Below, piece by piece: positions 1 through 9,041 of a stretch of DNA of 64,000 bases (its first letter is position 1; every line of letters starts with the position of its first letter). A program made the position numbers and the translations under genes. The DNA lies in contig NZ_JUHB01000001.1 of assembly GCF_000799565.1 (NCBI RefSeq), positions 3,103,501 to 3,167,500 of the forward strand, given 5' to 3'. Below the pieces are notes generated by a model. That model was not told where the DNA came from, did not search any database, and saw only the letters and a list, made by a program, of their open reading frames with translations. Origin of the DNA: Cellulophaga sp. Hel_I_12 (GTDB lineage: Bacteria > Bacteroidota > Bacteroidia > Flavobacteriales > Flavobacteriaceae).

Positions 1-773
1 TGTTCTAAAATTTTTGGGGTTTCGTGAAGCTCTTTACAGAGTACGATACCTTCATCCAATAGTTTTGTTTTTTCAGCTTTGGTAAGTGTTGTTAATGCTG
101 TTAATGGATGCAGCCCCGATTTATCTATTCTGTCTTTTAAACCGTCACCAATTGGATAATCCCAACTTGTCAATAATAGCCCCACGCATTTACCATATTT
201 CACCGCATCACTTGTAAATCGTGTATTGGTGTAAACGCCTCCTTTATGAAGCTTGGCTTCGTGACCTTTTTGACGTTTCCATTGTTTTTCAACATCTAAA
301 AATCTTGAGTGGATATATAAGGGAATTTTAACGTTGCAAAAGCGACCTTGGTCACTGTGGTATTTACATTCAATCATATAATGGGTATTGTCTTTTTGGG
401 CTATTACATCCACTTCGTGCTGAACGCAATTGCCTTGAACTATTACACCAACCTGTGTTGAAAATCCTTCGTGTGCCAGTAGTTTGCCTACTAACTTCTC
501 AAATGGGAAGCCAGAAGGACCTAATTCCATCAGGGCTTTTTTGAGTTTGTATTTTGAAGCACTTACTCTCGACTTACCTTTTAGCATTTTAAATGCCATT
601 TGATAGATTTTTTTGGTGGTAATGCCTTCATATAATTGGTCTTCAACTTGCCCTACTATTTGCTGAATCAATTCCTCACTTGCTTGCGAACGTCTTAATG
701 AATTGATAAGTTTATCCACATCAAAGGCTACCACGTCGCCCGAATATTTTACTATGTTTATTGGATGTTTCAT
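1..773 (-). CDS. ATP-cone plus Mrr-like restriction endonuclease (3' end cut by window edge)
   Basis: About 257 codons are visible; the gene runs off the left edge. Residues 1-90 look like an ATP-cone (start MKHPINIVKYSGDVVAFDVD), the nucleotide-sensing module best known from ribonucleotide reductases and NrdR. From about residue 95 the protein resembles the Mrr/PD-(D/E)xK endonuclease fold: a conserved acidic site in HEVDVIA is followed by IECKYH, the ExK half of the motif. The ATG overlaps the TGA of the next upstream gene as ATGA, so the two are translationally coupled, and this is the last visible gene of the minus-strand row. Role is inferred: a nuclease gated by nucleotide binding, possibly defence or DNA turnover. 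The substrate is unknown. Confidence 0.75.
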   Translation of the reverse strand, partial: MKHPINIVKYSGDVVAFDVDKLINSLRRSQASEELIQQIVGQVEDQLYEGITTKKIYQMAFKMLKGKSRVSASKYKLKKALMELGPSGFPFEKLVGKLLAHEGFSTQVGVIVQGNCVQHEVDVIAQKDNTHYMIECKYHSDQGRFCNVKIPLYIHSRFLDVEKQWKRQKGHEAKLHKGGVYTNTRFTSDAVKYGKCVGLLLTSWDYPIGDGLKDRIDKSGLHPLTALTTLTKAEKTKLLDEGIVLCKELHETPKILE

Positions 774-1606
774 TTTTTAATATGTATGGTCATTACAGGA
801 AGTTCTGAATGATTGGTTACACCTTCGGCAATACTTTTTGAAAATAGGCTCAAAAAACCTGTCTTTCCGTGGGTACTCATCGCAATTAAATCTGCTGGCT
901 GATGTTTTAAAAATGTATTAATACCTGCCTCTACTGAAGATTCGTTATGAACACTCATAGAAAAGTTTTTTAAGGCGGGAAACTTTTCAAGAAATTGCTT
1001 GACAGGGTTTAATCCAGCGTTGATACTATTAAAGTCTGTTTCTGTATTTATACGTAACAAATGAATTTTAGCATCGCATTTTTCAGCTATTGAAAGCACC
1101 GCTTGAAACGGATGACTCACATCTTCTTCAAAATTTGATACGAACAGAATGTCCTTAAAGGGAAATGTTACTTCCTCTTCTTTGACCACAATAATCGGGG
1201 CATTAGCCTTTCGGACAATTTTCTCAACATTACTGCCTGTTATCTCCCGTACACGACCCTTTGTTCCGCTACTACCTGTAATGATAAAGTCGTGATGGAA
1301 ATGACCAGAATGTTCCAAAATATCTTTTTGTCCTGAATCGAACTGAAGAAAGGTTCGGCATTTAAGACCTTCGTGTTCTGCTATTTTTTCGAGTTCACGT
1401 AAATTAGCCTTTGCAGTACCTATTTGCTTTAAGGTTTCTGGATAACGCTTTTCTTTGAGTTTGTCTAATTTTACCCAATCCACAGGTGTTGTCATTTGAT
1501 GTAGAAAGTGTATTTCTGCATTGTATGTTTTTGCCATTTTAATCCCGAGATGTGCAGCTTTAGTACAGTTTTCAGAGAAATCGGTAGGTACAAGTATATT
1601 TTTCAT
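770..1606 (-). CDS. Tandem universal stress protein (two Usp domains)
   Basis: A 278-residue protein made of two Usp folds in a row. The first half starts MKNILVPTDFSE and carries the ATP-binding loop GSSGTKGRVREITGSNVE. The second half has a related loop STHGKTG but its last GS pair is replaced by KS, so the second site may bind nucleotide poorly. Tandem Usp proteins are cytoplasmic stress and energy-status proteins; no specific ligand can be read here. The gene is co-oriented with the whole minus-strand row, 24 nt downstream of the SDR gene, and overlaps the nuclease gene by 4 nt. A second, single-domain Usp lies at 12827. Confidence 0.9.
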   Translation of the reverse strand: MKNILVPTDFSENCTKAAHLGIKMAKTYNAEIHFLHQMTTPVDWVKLDKLKEKRYPETLKQIGTAKANLRELEKIAEHEGLKCRTFLQFDSGQKDILEHSGHFHHDFIITGSSGTKGRVREITGSNVEKIVRKANAPIIVVKEEEVTFPFKDILFVSNFEEDVSHPFQAVLSIAEKCDAKIHLLRINTETDFNSINAGLNPVKQFLEKFPALKNFSMSVHNESSVEAGINTFLKHQPADLIAMSTHGKTGFLSLFSKSIAEGVTNHSELPVMTIHIKK

Positions 1607-1630
1607 AATTTTTTGTTTTAGGGTAGTTTG

Positions 1631-2404
1631 TTATTGTGCGGTATAGCCACCATCGATTACCAATTCAGAACCAGTCATAAACTTGGATTCATCCGAAGCT
1701 AGATAGACGACTCCATAGCCTATATCATCAGGCTCTCCCAAATGGCCAACAGGATGCAAACTTTCTAATTGCTTTTTGCCTTCTTCTACATCACCTTGAG
1801 CTTTCAGAAAATTTTCTACCATTGGTGTCCAGATATAAGCAGGATGTATAGAATTGATACGGATTCCGTAGCCTTGTCTTGCACAATGCAGGGCAGCAGA
1901 TTTCGTGAATATGGTAACACCGCCTTTGCTTGCGTTATAAGCAGGTAGGTTAGGGTCCCCGATAAGTCCTTCAATGGAAGAGAAGTTGATAATGGAACCA
2001 CCTTCTCCAGTTTCCTTCATACCCTTTATACCATACTGAGTACCTAAAAAAGTGCCATTTAGGTTTACATCTATGAGGTTTTTCCAATCTTCAAGGGTAA
2101 CTTCTTCTACAGTTCCACCTAATCCTATTCCGGCAGAATTAACTAATATGTGTAATTTTCCGAAAGTTTTGAGCGTGGTCTCAATGACATTTTTCCATTC
2201 ATCTTCTTTGGATACATCTTGTTTAATGAATATAGCCTCCCCACCGTTAGCTTTGATTTGTTGGACTACCTTTTTTCCATCTTCTTCATCTATATCTGTA
2301 ACAACGATTTTTGCTCCTTCACGTGCTAATAAAATAGCACTTGATTTCCCTAGACCAGAGGCACCTCCTGTGACAATGGCTACTTTATTTTTTACTCGAT
2401 TCAT
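1631..2404 (-). CDS. SDR-family oxidoreductase
   Basis: A 257-residue classical short-chain dehydrogenase. It shows the cofactor loop TGGASGLG near residue 13, DV around 62, NSAGIG near 90, the catalytic Ser in INFSSIEG, YNASKGG (Tyr-x3-Lys) and a C-terminal SELVIDGGYTAQ typical of the glucose-dehydrogenase/cyclopentanol-dehydrogenase group. An acidic residue after beta-2 (VTDIDEED) suggests NAD rather than NADP. The substrate is not predictable. It sits between a 2-hydroxyacid dehydrogenase and a Usp gene in the minus-strand row, which suggests redox balancing under stress (inference). Confidence 0.9.
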   Translation of the reverse strand: MNRVKNKVAIVTGGASGLGKSSAILLAREGAKIVVTDIDEEDGKKVVQQIKANGGEAIFIKQDVSKEDEWKNVIETTLKTFGKLHILVNSAGIGLGGTVEEVTLEDWKNLIDVNLNGTFLGTQYGIKGMKETGEGGSIINFSSIEGLIGDPNLPAYNASKGGVTIFTKSAALHCARQGYGIRINSIHPAYIWTPMVENFLKAQGDVEEGKKQLESLHPVGHLGEPDDIGYGVVYLASDESKFMTGSELVIDGGYTAQ

Positions 2405-2446
2405 AATTTTAAGATTTAAGTGTTACTACTATTTTTTGCTTCTTAA

Positions 2447-3436
2447 TCAAGAAACTTCGTTTCCTGAAACTTTGCCTTTATCAAAACAATCCAGATTATA
2501 TATTGTGGTTTCAGCAATATTTGTCAATGCAGTTTCGGTTAAAAAGGCCTGATGACTGGTTATCAAAACATTGTTGAAGGTCATTAATCGGGCAATCACA
2601 TCGTCTTGCAAAATGTCATCGGAATGGTCTTCAAAGAACAATCCTTCTTCTTCCTCATACACATCTATTCCGAAATACCCAATTTTTTTAGTTTTCAATC
2701 CTTCGATAACAGCTTTGGTATCGACCAATCCTCCACGACTTGTATTGATAAGCATTACGCCTTGCTTCATTAATGAAATATGTTTTGCATCAATCAAGTG
2801 TTTCGTTGAAGACGTTAGTGGTACGTGTAAGCTTATGATATCGGACTGCTTACAAATAGTTTCACAATTGGTATAGATTACATTGTAGGAATTGATTAAA
2901 TTTTCATCCACAATGACATCCTGAACAAGTATTTTACAACCAAAACCGTGTAGTATTTTTACCAATACAGACCCAATTTTTCCAGTCCCGATAACGCCGA
3001 CGGTTTTTCCATTGAGGTCGAAACCGGTAAGACCGTTCAATGAGAAATTCTGGTCACGAACCCTGTTGTGTGCTTTAATCAATTTTCGGTTTAATGCAAG
3101 TATGAGTGCCATTGTATGCTCTGCAATGGCATAAGGGGAATAGGCTGGAACACGTGCCACCTTCATATCCAGTTCAGCTGCTTTTGCTAAATCCACGTGA
3201 TTGAATCCTGCTGAACGCAGAGCAATATATTTTACGCCAAAAGCATTGAATTTTTCAAGAATGTGTGCCGAGGCATCATCGCCCGTAAATAGACTTACTG
3301 CTTTAGAACCTGTTGCGAGAATAGCAGTTTCTTGAGTTAAACGACTTTCAAGCAGCTTTAATTGATGCTTGCCATCATTCGCTTTTACGAGATACGGCTC
3401 TTCAAACTTATGCGTGCTGAATACTGTTGTTTTCAT
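2447..3436 (-). CDS. D-2-hydroxyacid dehydrogenase, D-lactate dehydrogenase type
   Basis: A 329-residue NAD-dependent dehydrogenase of the D-isomer family. The Rossmann loop is GVIGTGKIG near residue 148. The arginine of the NTSRGGLVD motif, a downstream Glu (YEEEEGLFF) and the histidine in SHQAFLTETAL form the expected catalytic set. The extended YEEEEGLFFEDHSDDILQDD segment is typical of LdhA-like D-lactate dehydrogenases, so pyruvate to D-lactate is the best guess. The gene starts 10 nt after the MgtC-like gene. With PFK, aldolase and GAPDH in the same row it would give a fermentative exit for glycolysis (inference). Confidence 0.85.
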   Translation of the reverse strand: MKTTVFSTHKFEEPYLVKANDGKHQLKLLESRLTQETAILATGSKAVSLFTGDDASAHILEKFNAFGVKYIALRSAGFNHVDLAKAAELDMKVARVPAYSPYAIAEHTMALILALNRKLIKAHNRVRDQNFSLNGLTGFDLNGKTVGVIGTGKIGSVLVKILHGFGCKILVQDVIVDENLINSYNVIYTNCETICKQSDIISLHVPLTSSTKHLIDAKHISLMKQGVMLINTSRGGLVDTKAVIEGLKTKKIGYFGIDVYEEEEGLFFEDHSDDILQDDVIARLMTFNNVLITSHQAFLTETALTNIAETTIYNLDCFDKGKVSGNEVS

Positions 3437-3446
3437 TTCACTTTTT

Positions 3447-4715
3447 TTAATTTCCTAACTGTATTAAAATATATACTAACCCTACGATGACAACAGTTCC
3501 AAAAATTAGCATCACGAGTTTCCCGGTCTTTTTTGAACCTTTGAAATAGGTAATACCAAGTTTTACAATCATATTGCTTATGGTTGCTGTTATAATGACA
3601 TTGGTGGCCAGCGTGAGTTTTTCTTCCAATGACCCAAATTTTGCCATACTGATAGTTATCGCATCCGTATCTGCCAATCCTGCAATTAGGGCTGAATAGT
3701 ATAAACCGCTTTCGCCAAAAAATTGATTTCCATAAAAAACTGCAAACAGGATGACCACATAAATACCGCCAAACCCAAGAGCGTTCCAAATATTGAGCGG
3801 ATTACCCAGATTGATAGCTGTTTTTGTGACATCTGTATTCTTTTTGATGAATAAGAGTGCGCTTATCAAGCAGATAAGGGTAAGAATAGTAAATGGAATG
3901 ACTAAATTTAAAAGTATGGCACTATTGAAAATATAGGCCAGAATCGCAAGTCTGGGAAACATAATTGCGGAAGCTATAATGATACCCGCAGCATATTCTT
4001 TTGAAAGTTCTGGCGATTCTTTACTTCGCGAAGCATATATCCAAGCTACTGCGGTACTTGAAATCAATCCACCTAAAATAGCAGTAAGCAGAATACCACG
4101 TTTAGAACCTACATATTTTACAAGAAAATAGCCGATGAAATTCAGAAAAGAGACAATCACTATGATGGCTCCAATCTCAAAAGGGTTAAGCAATCCCTCT
4201 GGACCATAATCTTGATTTGGTAAGAAAGGCAAAATAAGAAGCGCAATAATTGAAAACTTAATAAAGGCGAAAAGCTCTTCGGAAGTAATATTTTTAATGA
4301 AGGTATTAAATGTCGTTTTCAACGATAACAGAGTAACTATGATAACCGCAGTAGCAACTGCTTCCTTATGCAAATGATTGGCAACCATAACACCCAAAAT
4401 CAAAGTAGCGAATAATGCCATATTGGTGGTAATACCAGTCATAATATGCTTTTGTACTATGGAAAGATGACTCAAAGACAGAAACAAAAGAAATGCTGCT
4501 GCAATTATAATGACCAACCAAGGTGTATAGGTTGTGGAAAGATTTCCCAATATAAAACCAATAATGGCAACAATTGGGAAGGTTCTTATACCTGCAAAGC
4601 CTTGTTCTTCCTTCAATTTATCGTATTCACGTTCCAGCCCAAGAATAAGGCCAATGCCCAGACTGATGAGCAGTCCAAGGATGAAAGGGTTGATATTTTT
4701 AAAGGCTTCTATCAT
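3447..4715 (-). CDS. MgtC/SapB-family membrane protein with DUF4010 region
   Basis: A 422-residue polytopic membrane protein. The N-terminal third holds the MgtC/SapB signature (SLGIGLILGLEREYDK, near residue 18). The rest is a string of hydrophobic helices matching the DUF4010 region of long MgtC-like proteins, with a conserved GLADTDAITISMAK segment near residue 340. The long form is common in Bacteroidota; its transported ion, if any, is not established. The start is 3 nt downstream of the pfkA stop, so it belongs to the same transcript. A metal or Mg2+ link is suggested only by the neighbourhood. Confidence 0.85.
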   Translation of the reverse strand: MIEAFKNINPFILGLLISLGIGLILGLEREYDKLKEEQGFAGIRTFPIVAIIGFILGNLSTTYTPWLVIIIAAAFLLFLSLSHLSIVQKHIMTGITTNMALFATLILGVMVANHLHKEAVATAVIIVTLLSLKTTFNTFIKNITSEELFAFIKFSIIALLILPFLPNQDYGPEGLLNPFEIGAIIVIVSFLNFIGYFLVKYVGSKRGILLTAILGGLISSTAVAWIYASRSKESPELSKEYAAGIIIASAIMFPRLAILAYIFNSAILLNLVIPFTILTLICLISALLFIKKNTDVTKTAINLGNPLNIWNALGFGGIYVVILFAVFYGNQFFGESGLYYSALIAGLADTDAITISMAKFGSLEEKLTLATNVIITATISNMIVKLGITYFKGSKKTGKLVMLIFGTVVIVGLVYILIQLGN

Positions 4716-4718
4716 TTC

Positions 4719-5693
4719 TTACTTTCCAAATAATTCTAAAAGTTCATACAAATCATTATCTACTTGATGTTGCTTGACCACCTCTTCAAAAGGGGTTAGA
4801 TGCAATTGATTATTTAAGATTCCTACCATTACATTTTTTTTACCTTGTAAAAGTGTTTTCACAGCCGCCACTCCAAGTCTAATGCCTAACATTCTATCTA
4901 AAGCTGACGGATTTCCACCTCGCTGGACGTGCCCAAGCCTCGTAATCCGTAAATCGACATTGGGATTGACTTCCTTTATTTTTGATGAAACAAGCTCGGC
5001 ACCTAATTCATCGCCTTCTGAAACCACGACAAGGAAAGCATCTTCGCTATCGTAATTCTTAACCTTGTCCAATAGATAAATAAAGTCCTTTCCACTCTCG
5101 GGAATAAGGATGGAATCGGCACCTACCATTAACCCGGAATGAATAGCAATGTAGCCTGAATCCCTTCCCATTACTTCAACAATAAATACACGGTTGTGGG
5201 ATTCGGCAGTATCTTTTATTTTATCAATATTTTCAATGGCAGTGTTTACAGCCGAATCAAAACCAAGGGTGTAATCTGCACCAAAAATATCGTTGTCTAT
5301 AGTGCCAGGAATGCCTATAAACGGAATGCCGCATATTTCTGAAAAAGCTAATAGACCTTTAAAAGTACCATCACCACCAATAGCAATTAAAGCATCTATG
5401 TTATTTGCTTTTAAAGTTTGCAATGCTTTTTTACGACCCTCTAATTCCAGAAATCGTTTGCTTCGTGCTGTTTTGAGAATAGTGCCACCTTTTTGGGTTA
5501 TTTTTTTTAGTTCGTGAGATTTTAATGGTATCAAATCACTATCTATCAACCCTTCATACCCTTTTCGAAAACCACTTATTTTTATGCCTTTTGCTTCAGC
5601 GGATTTGGCAATGGCGTATAGTGCAGCATTCATCCCAGGGCTATCGCCTCCAGATGTGAATACGCCTATATGTTTAATTTTATTCGTGCTCAT
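4719..5693 (-). CDS. pfkA: ATP-dependent 6-phosphofructokinase
   Basis: A 324-residue enzyme that phosphorylates fructose 6-phosphate to fructose 1,6-bisphosphate. Motifs in order: TSGGDSPGMNAAL, IGGDGTFKG, PGTIDNDIFGADYTLGFDSA, EVMGRDSGYIA and ITRLGHVQRGG. The Gly in GGDGT and the Gly in PGTIDND (not Asp and Lys) point to ATP rather than pyrophosphate as donor. Length matches bacterial PfkA. It overlaps the alpha/beta-hydrolase gene by 14 nt and lies in one row with aldolase and GAPDH genes, giving three consecutive steps of glycolysis. A housekeeping copy probably exists elsewhere (inference). Confidence 0.93.
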   Translation of the reverse strand: MSTNKIKHIGVFTSGGDSPGMNAALYAIAKSAEAKGIKISGFRKGYEGLIDSDLIPLKSHELKKITQKGGTILKTARSKRFLELEGRKKALQTLKANNIDALIAIGGDGTFKGLLAFSEICGIPFIGIPGTIDNDIFGADYTLGFDSAVNTAIENIDKIKDTAESHNRVFIVEVMGRDSGYIAIHSGLMVGADSILIPESGKDFIYLLDKVKNYDSEDAFLVVVSEGDELGAELVSSKIKEVNPNVDLRITRLGHVQRGGNPSALDRMLGIRLGVAAVKTLLQGKKNVMVGILNNQLHLTPFEEVVKQHQVDNDLYELLELFGK

Positions 5694-6600
5694 TGGGTAT
5701 GGTTTTTTTTAACTTTTTTTCAGAAATAGTAAAATCTTGAATTGTGTTCCAAACAAATTCTGCTTCTTTCAGAAAGAACTGATGGTCTCCTTCAGATGAA
5801 GTAATTATTTGTGCGTTTTTAAATTCCCTCGATAATTTTAAGGCATTTTCTAAAGGTGCAGTAGTGTCTTTTTCTCCGTGAATAAAAAGCACATCTTTAT
5901 CCTTAATTTTCTTTACAATTGCATATAAATCTGTTTTTAGGATGACCTTTGTAAGAGAATAATAATAACTCATCCAATGATGCTTTTTTGCATCTTCATA
6001 GACATCATCCGTGAGGTTATCAGGCTTGAATGCACGTGACATAAATATGGGATGAATCATACAAATGTATTTTGAGAATTTGCTTGTTGAAATCCTATCT
6101 ACAAAGGAATGAGAAGACATAATTTCTTTAAATTCATCAGCGTTCTTGTAAACAGGTATGCTTATAAAAATTCCTGCCTTGAACCAAGTTGGTTGCTTTT
6201 CCAATATTGCTAATGAAATCATAGCTCCCATAGAATGTCCTGCAATAATGATATTTCCATCATTGAACCCTTCTTTGTTAAGAATCAATTCAAGGGCCTG
6301 CAATTGTATTGAAAGGGAATAATCACTTTGTGGTTTTGGCGAATCACCAAAACCTAGCAGGTCGACTAAAAGTAGCTTATGCATAGTTGTAATACTTTCT
6401 AAATTGCGTTTCCAATAATGCAATGAGCCTGTTAAACCGTGTAACAAAACAAGTTTGTTTTCTCCAGAGCCTATTATTTCATAATTCAACAGTGTTTCTT
6501 TGGCATCATAAGCTGGTTGCTTACCAATCTTATAATGCTGATAGCTGGCAATAGCCACAACAGGAAGAATGAACACTATGGATATGAGTAGTAATGTCAT
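5680..6600 (-). CDS. Membrane-anchored alpha/beta-fold hydrolase
   Basis: A 306-residue protein with an N-terminal hydrophobic segment (MTLLLISIVFILPVVAIASY) acting as anchor or signal. The alpha/beta-hydrolase core follows: LVLLHGLTGSLHYW (oxyanion region), DLLGFGDSPKP, the nucleophile elbow GHSMGA, an acid in HGEKDTTAP and the histidine in EGDHQFF. The substrate is unknown; the layout resembles lipases and esterases of the haloalkane/epoxide type. It overlaps the upstream symporter gene as ATGA (4 nt) and pfkA by 14 nt, so it is embedded in the operon. Confidence 0.85.
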   Translation of the reverse strand: MTLLLISIVFILPVVAIASYQHYKIGKQPAYDAKETLLNYEIIGSGENKLVLLHGLTGSLHYWKRNLESITTMHKLLLVDLLGFGDSPKPQSDYSLSIQLQALELILNKEGFNDGNIIIAGHSMGAMISLAILEKQPTWFKAGIFISIPVYKNADEFKEIMSSHSFVDRISTSKFSKYICMIHPIFMSRAFKPDNLTDDVYEDAKKHHWMSYYYSLTKVILKTDLYAIVKKIKDKDVLFIHGEKDTTAPLENALKLSREFKNAQIITSSEGDHQFFLKEAEFVWNTIQDFTISEKKLKKTIPNEHE

Positions 6601-7955
6601 TGTTTTGAAATTGATTTATTATCCGTTTTCTCACTAACCAAGATTGGGGTTTTACCATAGAATCTATTGAAGACCATACAGGCAGTTAAATCACCAGTTA
6701 CATTTACAGCAGTCCTAAACATTCCCAAGAGTCTTTCTACACCAATGATAATGATGATGCCTTCAGCGGGTATGCCGACACTTCCCAAAACAGAAGCGAG
6801 TATAACAATACCACCTCCTGGAATGGCAGGTGTACCAATGGATGCAGCGACAATAGTTACAATGACCACTATAATATTGAGTAAACTCATTTCCAGTCCG
6901 TAAGCTTGGGCAATAAAAAGAGTTGTAATAGTTTGGTATAGTGCAGTACCATCCATATTGACGGTCGCCCCTATAGGTATGATAAAATTGCTAATAGTCT
7001 TGTCCACTTTTAGTTCTTCTTCTGCGGTTTTTAGAGATAAGGGCATCACAGCGGCAGAACTTGTGGTTGAAAAAGCCAATAATTGAACATCCCTTATTTT
7101 TTTTAGGAAATGCAATGGGTTTTTCTTTCCGAGAAGTACGATGAGTCCCAAATAGAAAATTACCAATAAAAGAAGACCGAGAAGTACTACCCCAACATAG
7201 TACGTTAAACCTGATAAAGAACTTAAACCAACACTAGAGGTAAGCTGCGCCATTAGTCCGAAAACAGCAATAGGTACTAGAAGCATTGACCATTTTACTA
7301 CTGTCATACAGACTTCCTGAATGGCACTTAAAAGAAGCTTTACTGGGCGCAGTAAGGCATTTTCAAGTGATAGCACAGCTACACCAATAATGATTGTGAA
7401 AATCACAATACTTAACATTTCACCACTAACCATAGATGCTAAAGGGTTCTCTGGAAGTAAGTTTGATATGGCATCTGGAATAGTTTCAAGGCCGAAGGAA
7501 AGCTCGGGATTTTCCGTTGGAACAGCAGTAATTTCATTATGTTCAGCTAGAGCCTGTTGATGTAAAAAGCGACCAGGTCTAAAAATTTGAGATAGTATTA
7601 CACCCAAACTTACCGAAACTATGGTAGTGCCTAGAAAATATAATAAAACGCCACCACCTAATTTTTTTAGACTGTCCTTTTCATTACTTGCGATTCCTGT
7701 GATGATAGAAGCCACAATCAAAGGAATCATAATCATTTGAACCAGTTTTAGAAAAAGTACGCCAGGCAATGCCAGCCAATTCCCTGCGATGTCTGCTGTT
7801 TCTTTAGTAATCCACCCGTTTTGAGGACTTAACAGCAATCCAAAACCAACACCCAAAAATAAGGCAATGATAACCTTTAGCCATAGACGACTTTCTACCA
7901 ATTTTGAGAGGTAGTGATTGAATGATTTAAGTGATTTTACTTCTGTGTCGAACAT
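6597..7955 (-). CDS. Dicarboxylate/amino acid:cation symporter (DAACS family)
   Basis: A 452-residue secondary transporter of the GltP/DctA type. The serine-rich re-entrant hairpin (FSTTSSAAVMPLSL), the TM7 motif NMDGTALYQ and the second hairpin (IGTPAIPGGGIVILASVLG) are all present, with about eight membrane helices. It should import glutamate, aspartate or C4-dicarboxylates with Na+ or H+. The conserved TM8 stretch MFRTAVNVTGDLTACMVF includes the acidic substrate-binding residue. It is part of the minus-strand row between aldolase and hydrolase. Confidence 0.92.
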   Translation of the reverse strand: MFDTEVKSLKSFNHYLSKLVESRLWLKVIIALFLGVGFGLLLSPQNGWITKETADIAGNWLALPGVLFLKLVQMIMIPLIVASIITGIASNEKDSLKKLGGGVLLYFLGTTIVSVSLGVILSQIFRPGRFLHQQALAEHNEITAVPTENPELSFGLETIPDAISNLLPENPLASMVSGEMLSIVIFTIIIGVAVLSLENALLRPVKLLLSAIQEVCMTVVKWSMLLVPIAVFGLMAQLTSSVGLSSLSGLTYYVGVVLLGLLLLVIFYLGLIVLLGKKNPLHFLKKIRDVQLLAFSTTSSAAVMPLSLKTAEEELKVDKTISNFIIPIGATVNMDGTALYQTITTLFIAQAYGLEMSLLNIIVVIVTIVAASIGTPAIPGGGIVILASVLGSVGIPAEGIIIIIGVERLLGMFRTAVNVTGDLTACMVFNRFYGKTPILVSEKTDNKSISKQ

Positions 7956-7967
7956 TCCTTTTTATTG

Positions 7968-9029
7968 TTATGCAATGCTAATTTTAGTATCCAAATAAAC
8001 TTTCTGAACGGATTGTAATACTTCCACGCCTTCACCGAAGGGCTTTTGAAACGCTTTTCTTCCCATTATCAATCCAGAGCCACCAGCTCTTTTATTGATA
8101 ACGGCAGTTGTTATTGCCTCCACCAAATCAGACTTACCTTTAGAGCCACCACCGGAATTAATCAATCCGATTTTTCCCATAAAGCAATTAGCCACCTGCA
8201 ACCTGCATAGGTCGATGGGATGTTCTGTTGTCAGCGTCTCATACATTTCATCATCATATTTTCCAAAACCGATTTCTTTGAAACCAAAGTTATTTGTAGG
8301 TAATTTTTGCTTAATGATATCTGCCTGAATGGTTACCCCAATATGATTTGCTTGCCCTGTTACATCGGCAGCAGCGTGATAATCTTCTTTTCCAGTTTTG
8401 AAAGCTTCGTTTCGGGAATAGCACCATAAAATGGTAGCCATACCTAAATTGTGGGCTTCTTCAAAAGCTTCAGCTATTTCTTTAAGCTGTCTATTGCTTT
8501 CTTCGGAACCAAAATATATAGTAGCACCGACAGCAACTGCTCCCATATCCCACGCAGCTTTTACTTTACCAAATAAGGTTTGGTTATATTTATTAGGAAA
8601 TGTGAGCAGTTCATTGTGATTAATCTTTACGATAAAAGGGATTTTATGGGCATATTTCCTAGCGTTCAATCCCAAAGCACCAAACGTGGAAGCCACACCA
8701 TTACAACCGGCCTCAATGGCGAGTTTTATAATATTCTCTGGGTCAAAATAATCAGGGTTTTTATAGAATGAAAAGGCCGCACTATGCTCGATACCTTGGT
8801 CAACAGGCAGAATACTCAAGTAGCCTGTGCCACCAAGATTTCCGTGGTTATACAATTGTGAAAGACTTCGTAGTACCTGCGGATTTCTATTACTTTGAGT
8901 AAATACCCTGTCTAGGCTTGTCTTACTAGGTGTTTGTAATTCGTCCTTGGTTATTTTTTCACAAACGTGATTCAAATAGAAGTCTGCTTTTTCCCCTAAC
9001 AGTTGTGTAATATTTATGTCTATTTTCAT
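7968..9029 (-). CDS. Class I fructose-bisphosphate aldolase, FbaB/DhnA (archaeal) type
   Basis: A 353-residue Schiff-base aldolase of the DhnA/FbaB family, cleaving fructose 1,6-bisphosphate. Recognised segments are [18 protein letters not shown] near residue 75, [23 protein letters not shown] (candidate active-site lysine region), [12 protein letters not shown] and the phosphate-binding [11 protein letters not shown] and [13 protein letters not shown] at the C-terminus. It lies 12 nt from the archaeal-type GAPDH gene and clearly shares its transcript. This family is typical of archaea and is distinct from the class II aldolase usual in flavobacteria. Confidence 0.9.
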   Translation of the reverse strand: MKIDINITQLLGEKADFYLNHVCEKITKDELQTPSKTSLDRVFTQSNRNPQVLRSLSQLYNHGNLGGTGYLSILPVDQGIEHSAAFSFYKNPDYFDPENIIKLAIEAGCNGVASTFGALGLNARKYAHKIPFIVKINHNELLTFPNKYNQTLFGKVKAAWDMGAVAVGATIYFGSEESNRQLKEIAEAFEEAHNLGMATILWCYSRNEAFKTGKEDYHAAADVTGQANHIGVTIQADIIKQKLPTNNFGFKEIGFGKYDDEMYETLTTEHPIDLCRLQVANCFMGKIGLINSGGGSKGKSDLVEAITTAVINKRAGGSGLIMGRKAFQKPFGEGVEVLQSVQKVYLDTKISIA

Positions 9030-9041
9030 TGTATTAATGAT

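Noticed and set aside
3433..3789. 118-codon minus-strand frame overlapping the MgtC-like gene
   Set aside because: Same strand but another frame inside a well-supported gene, composition rich in Cys and Trp and not protein-like.
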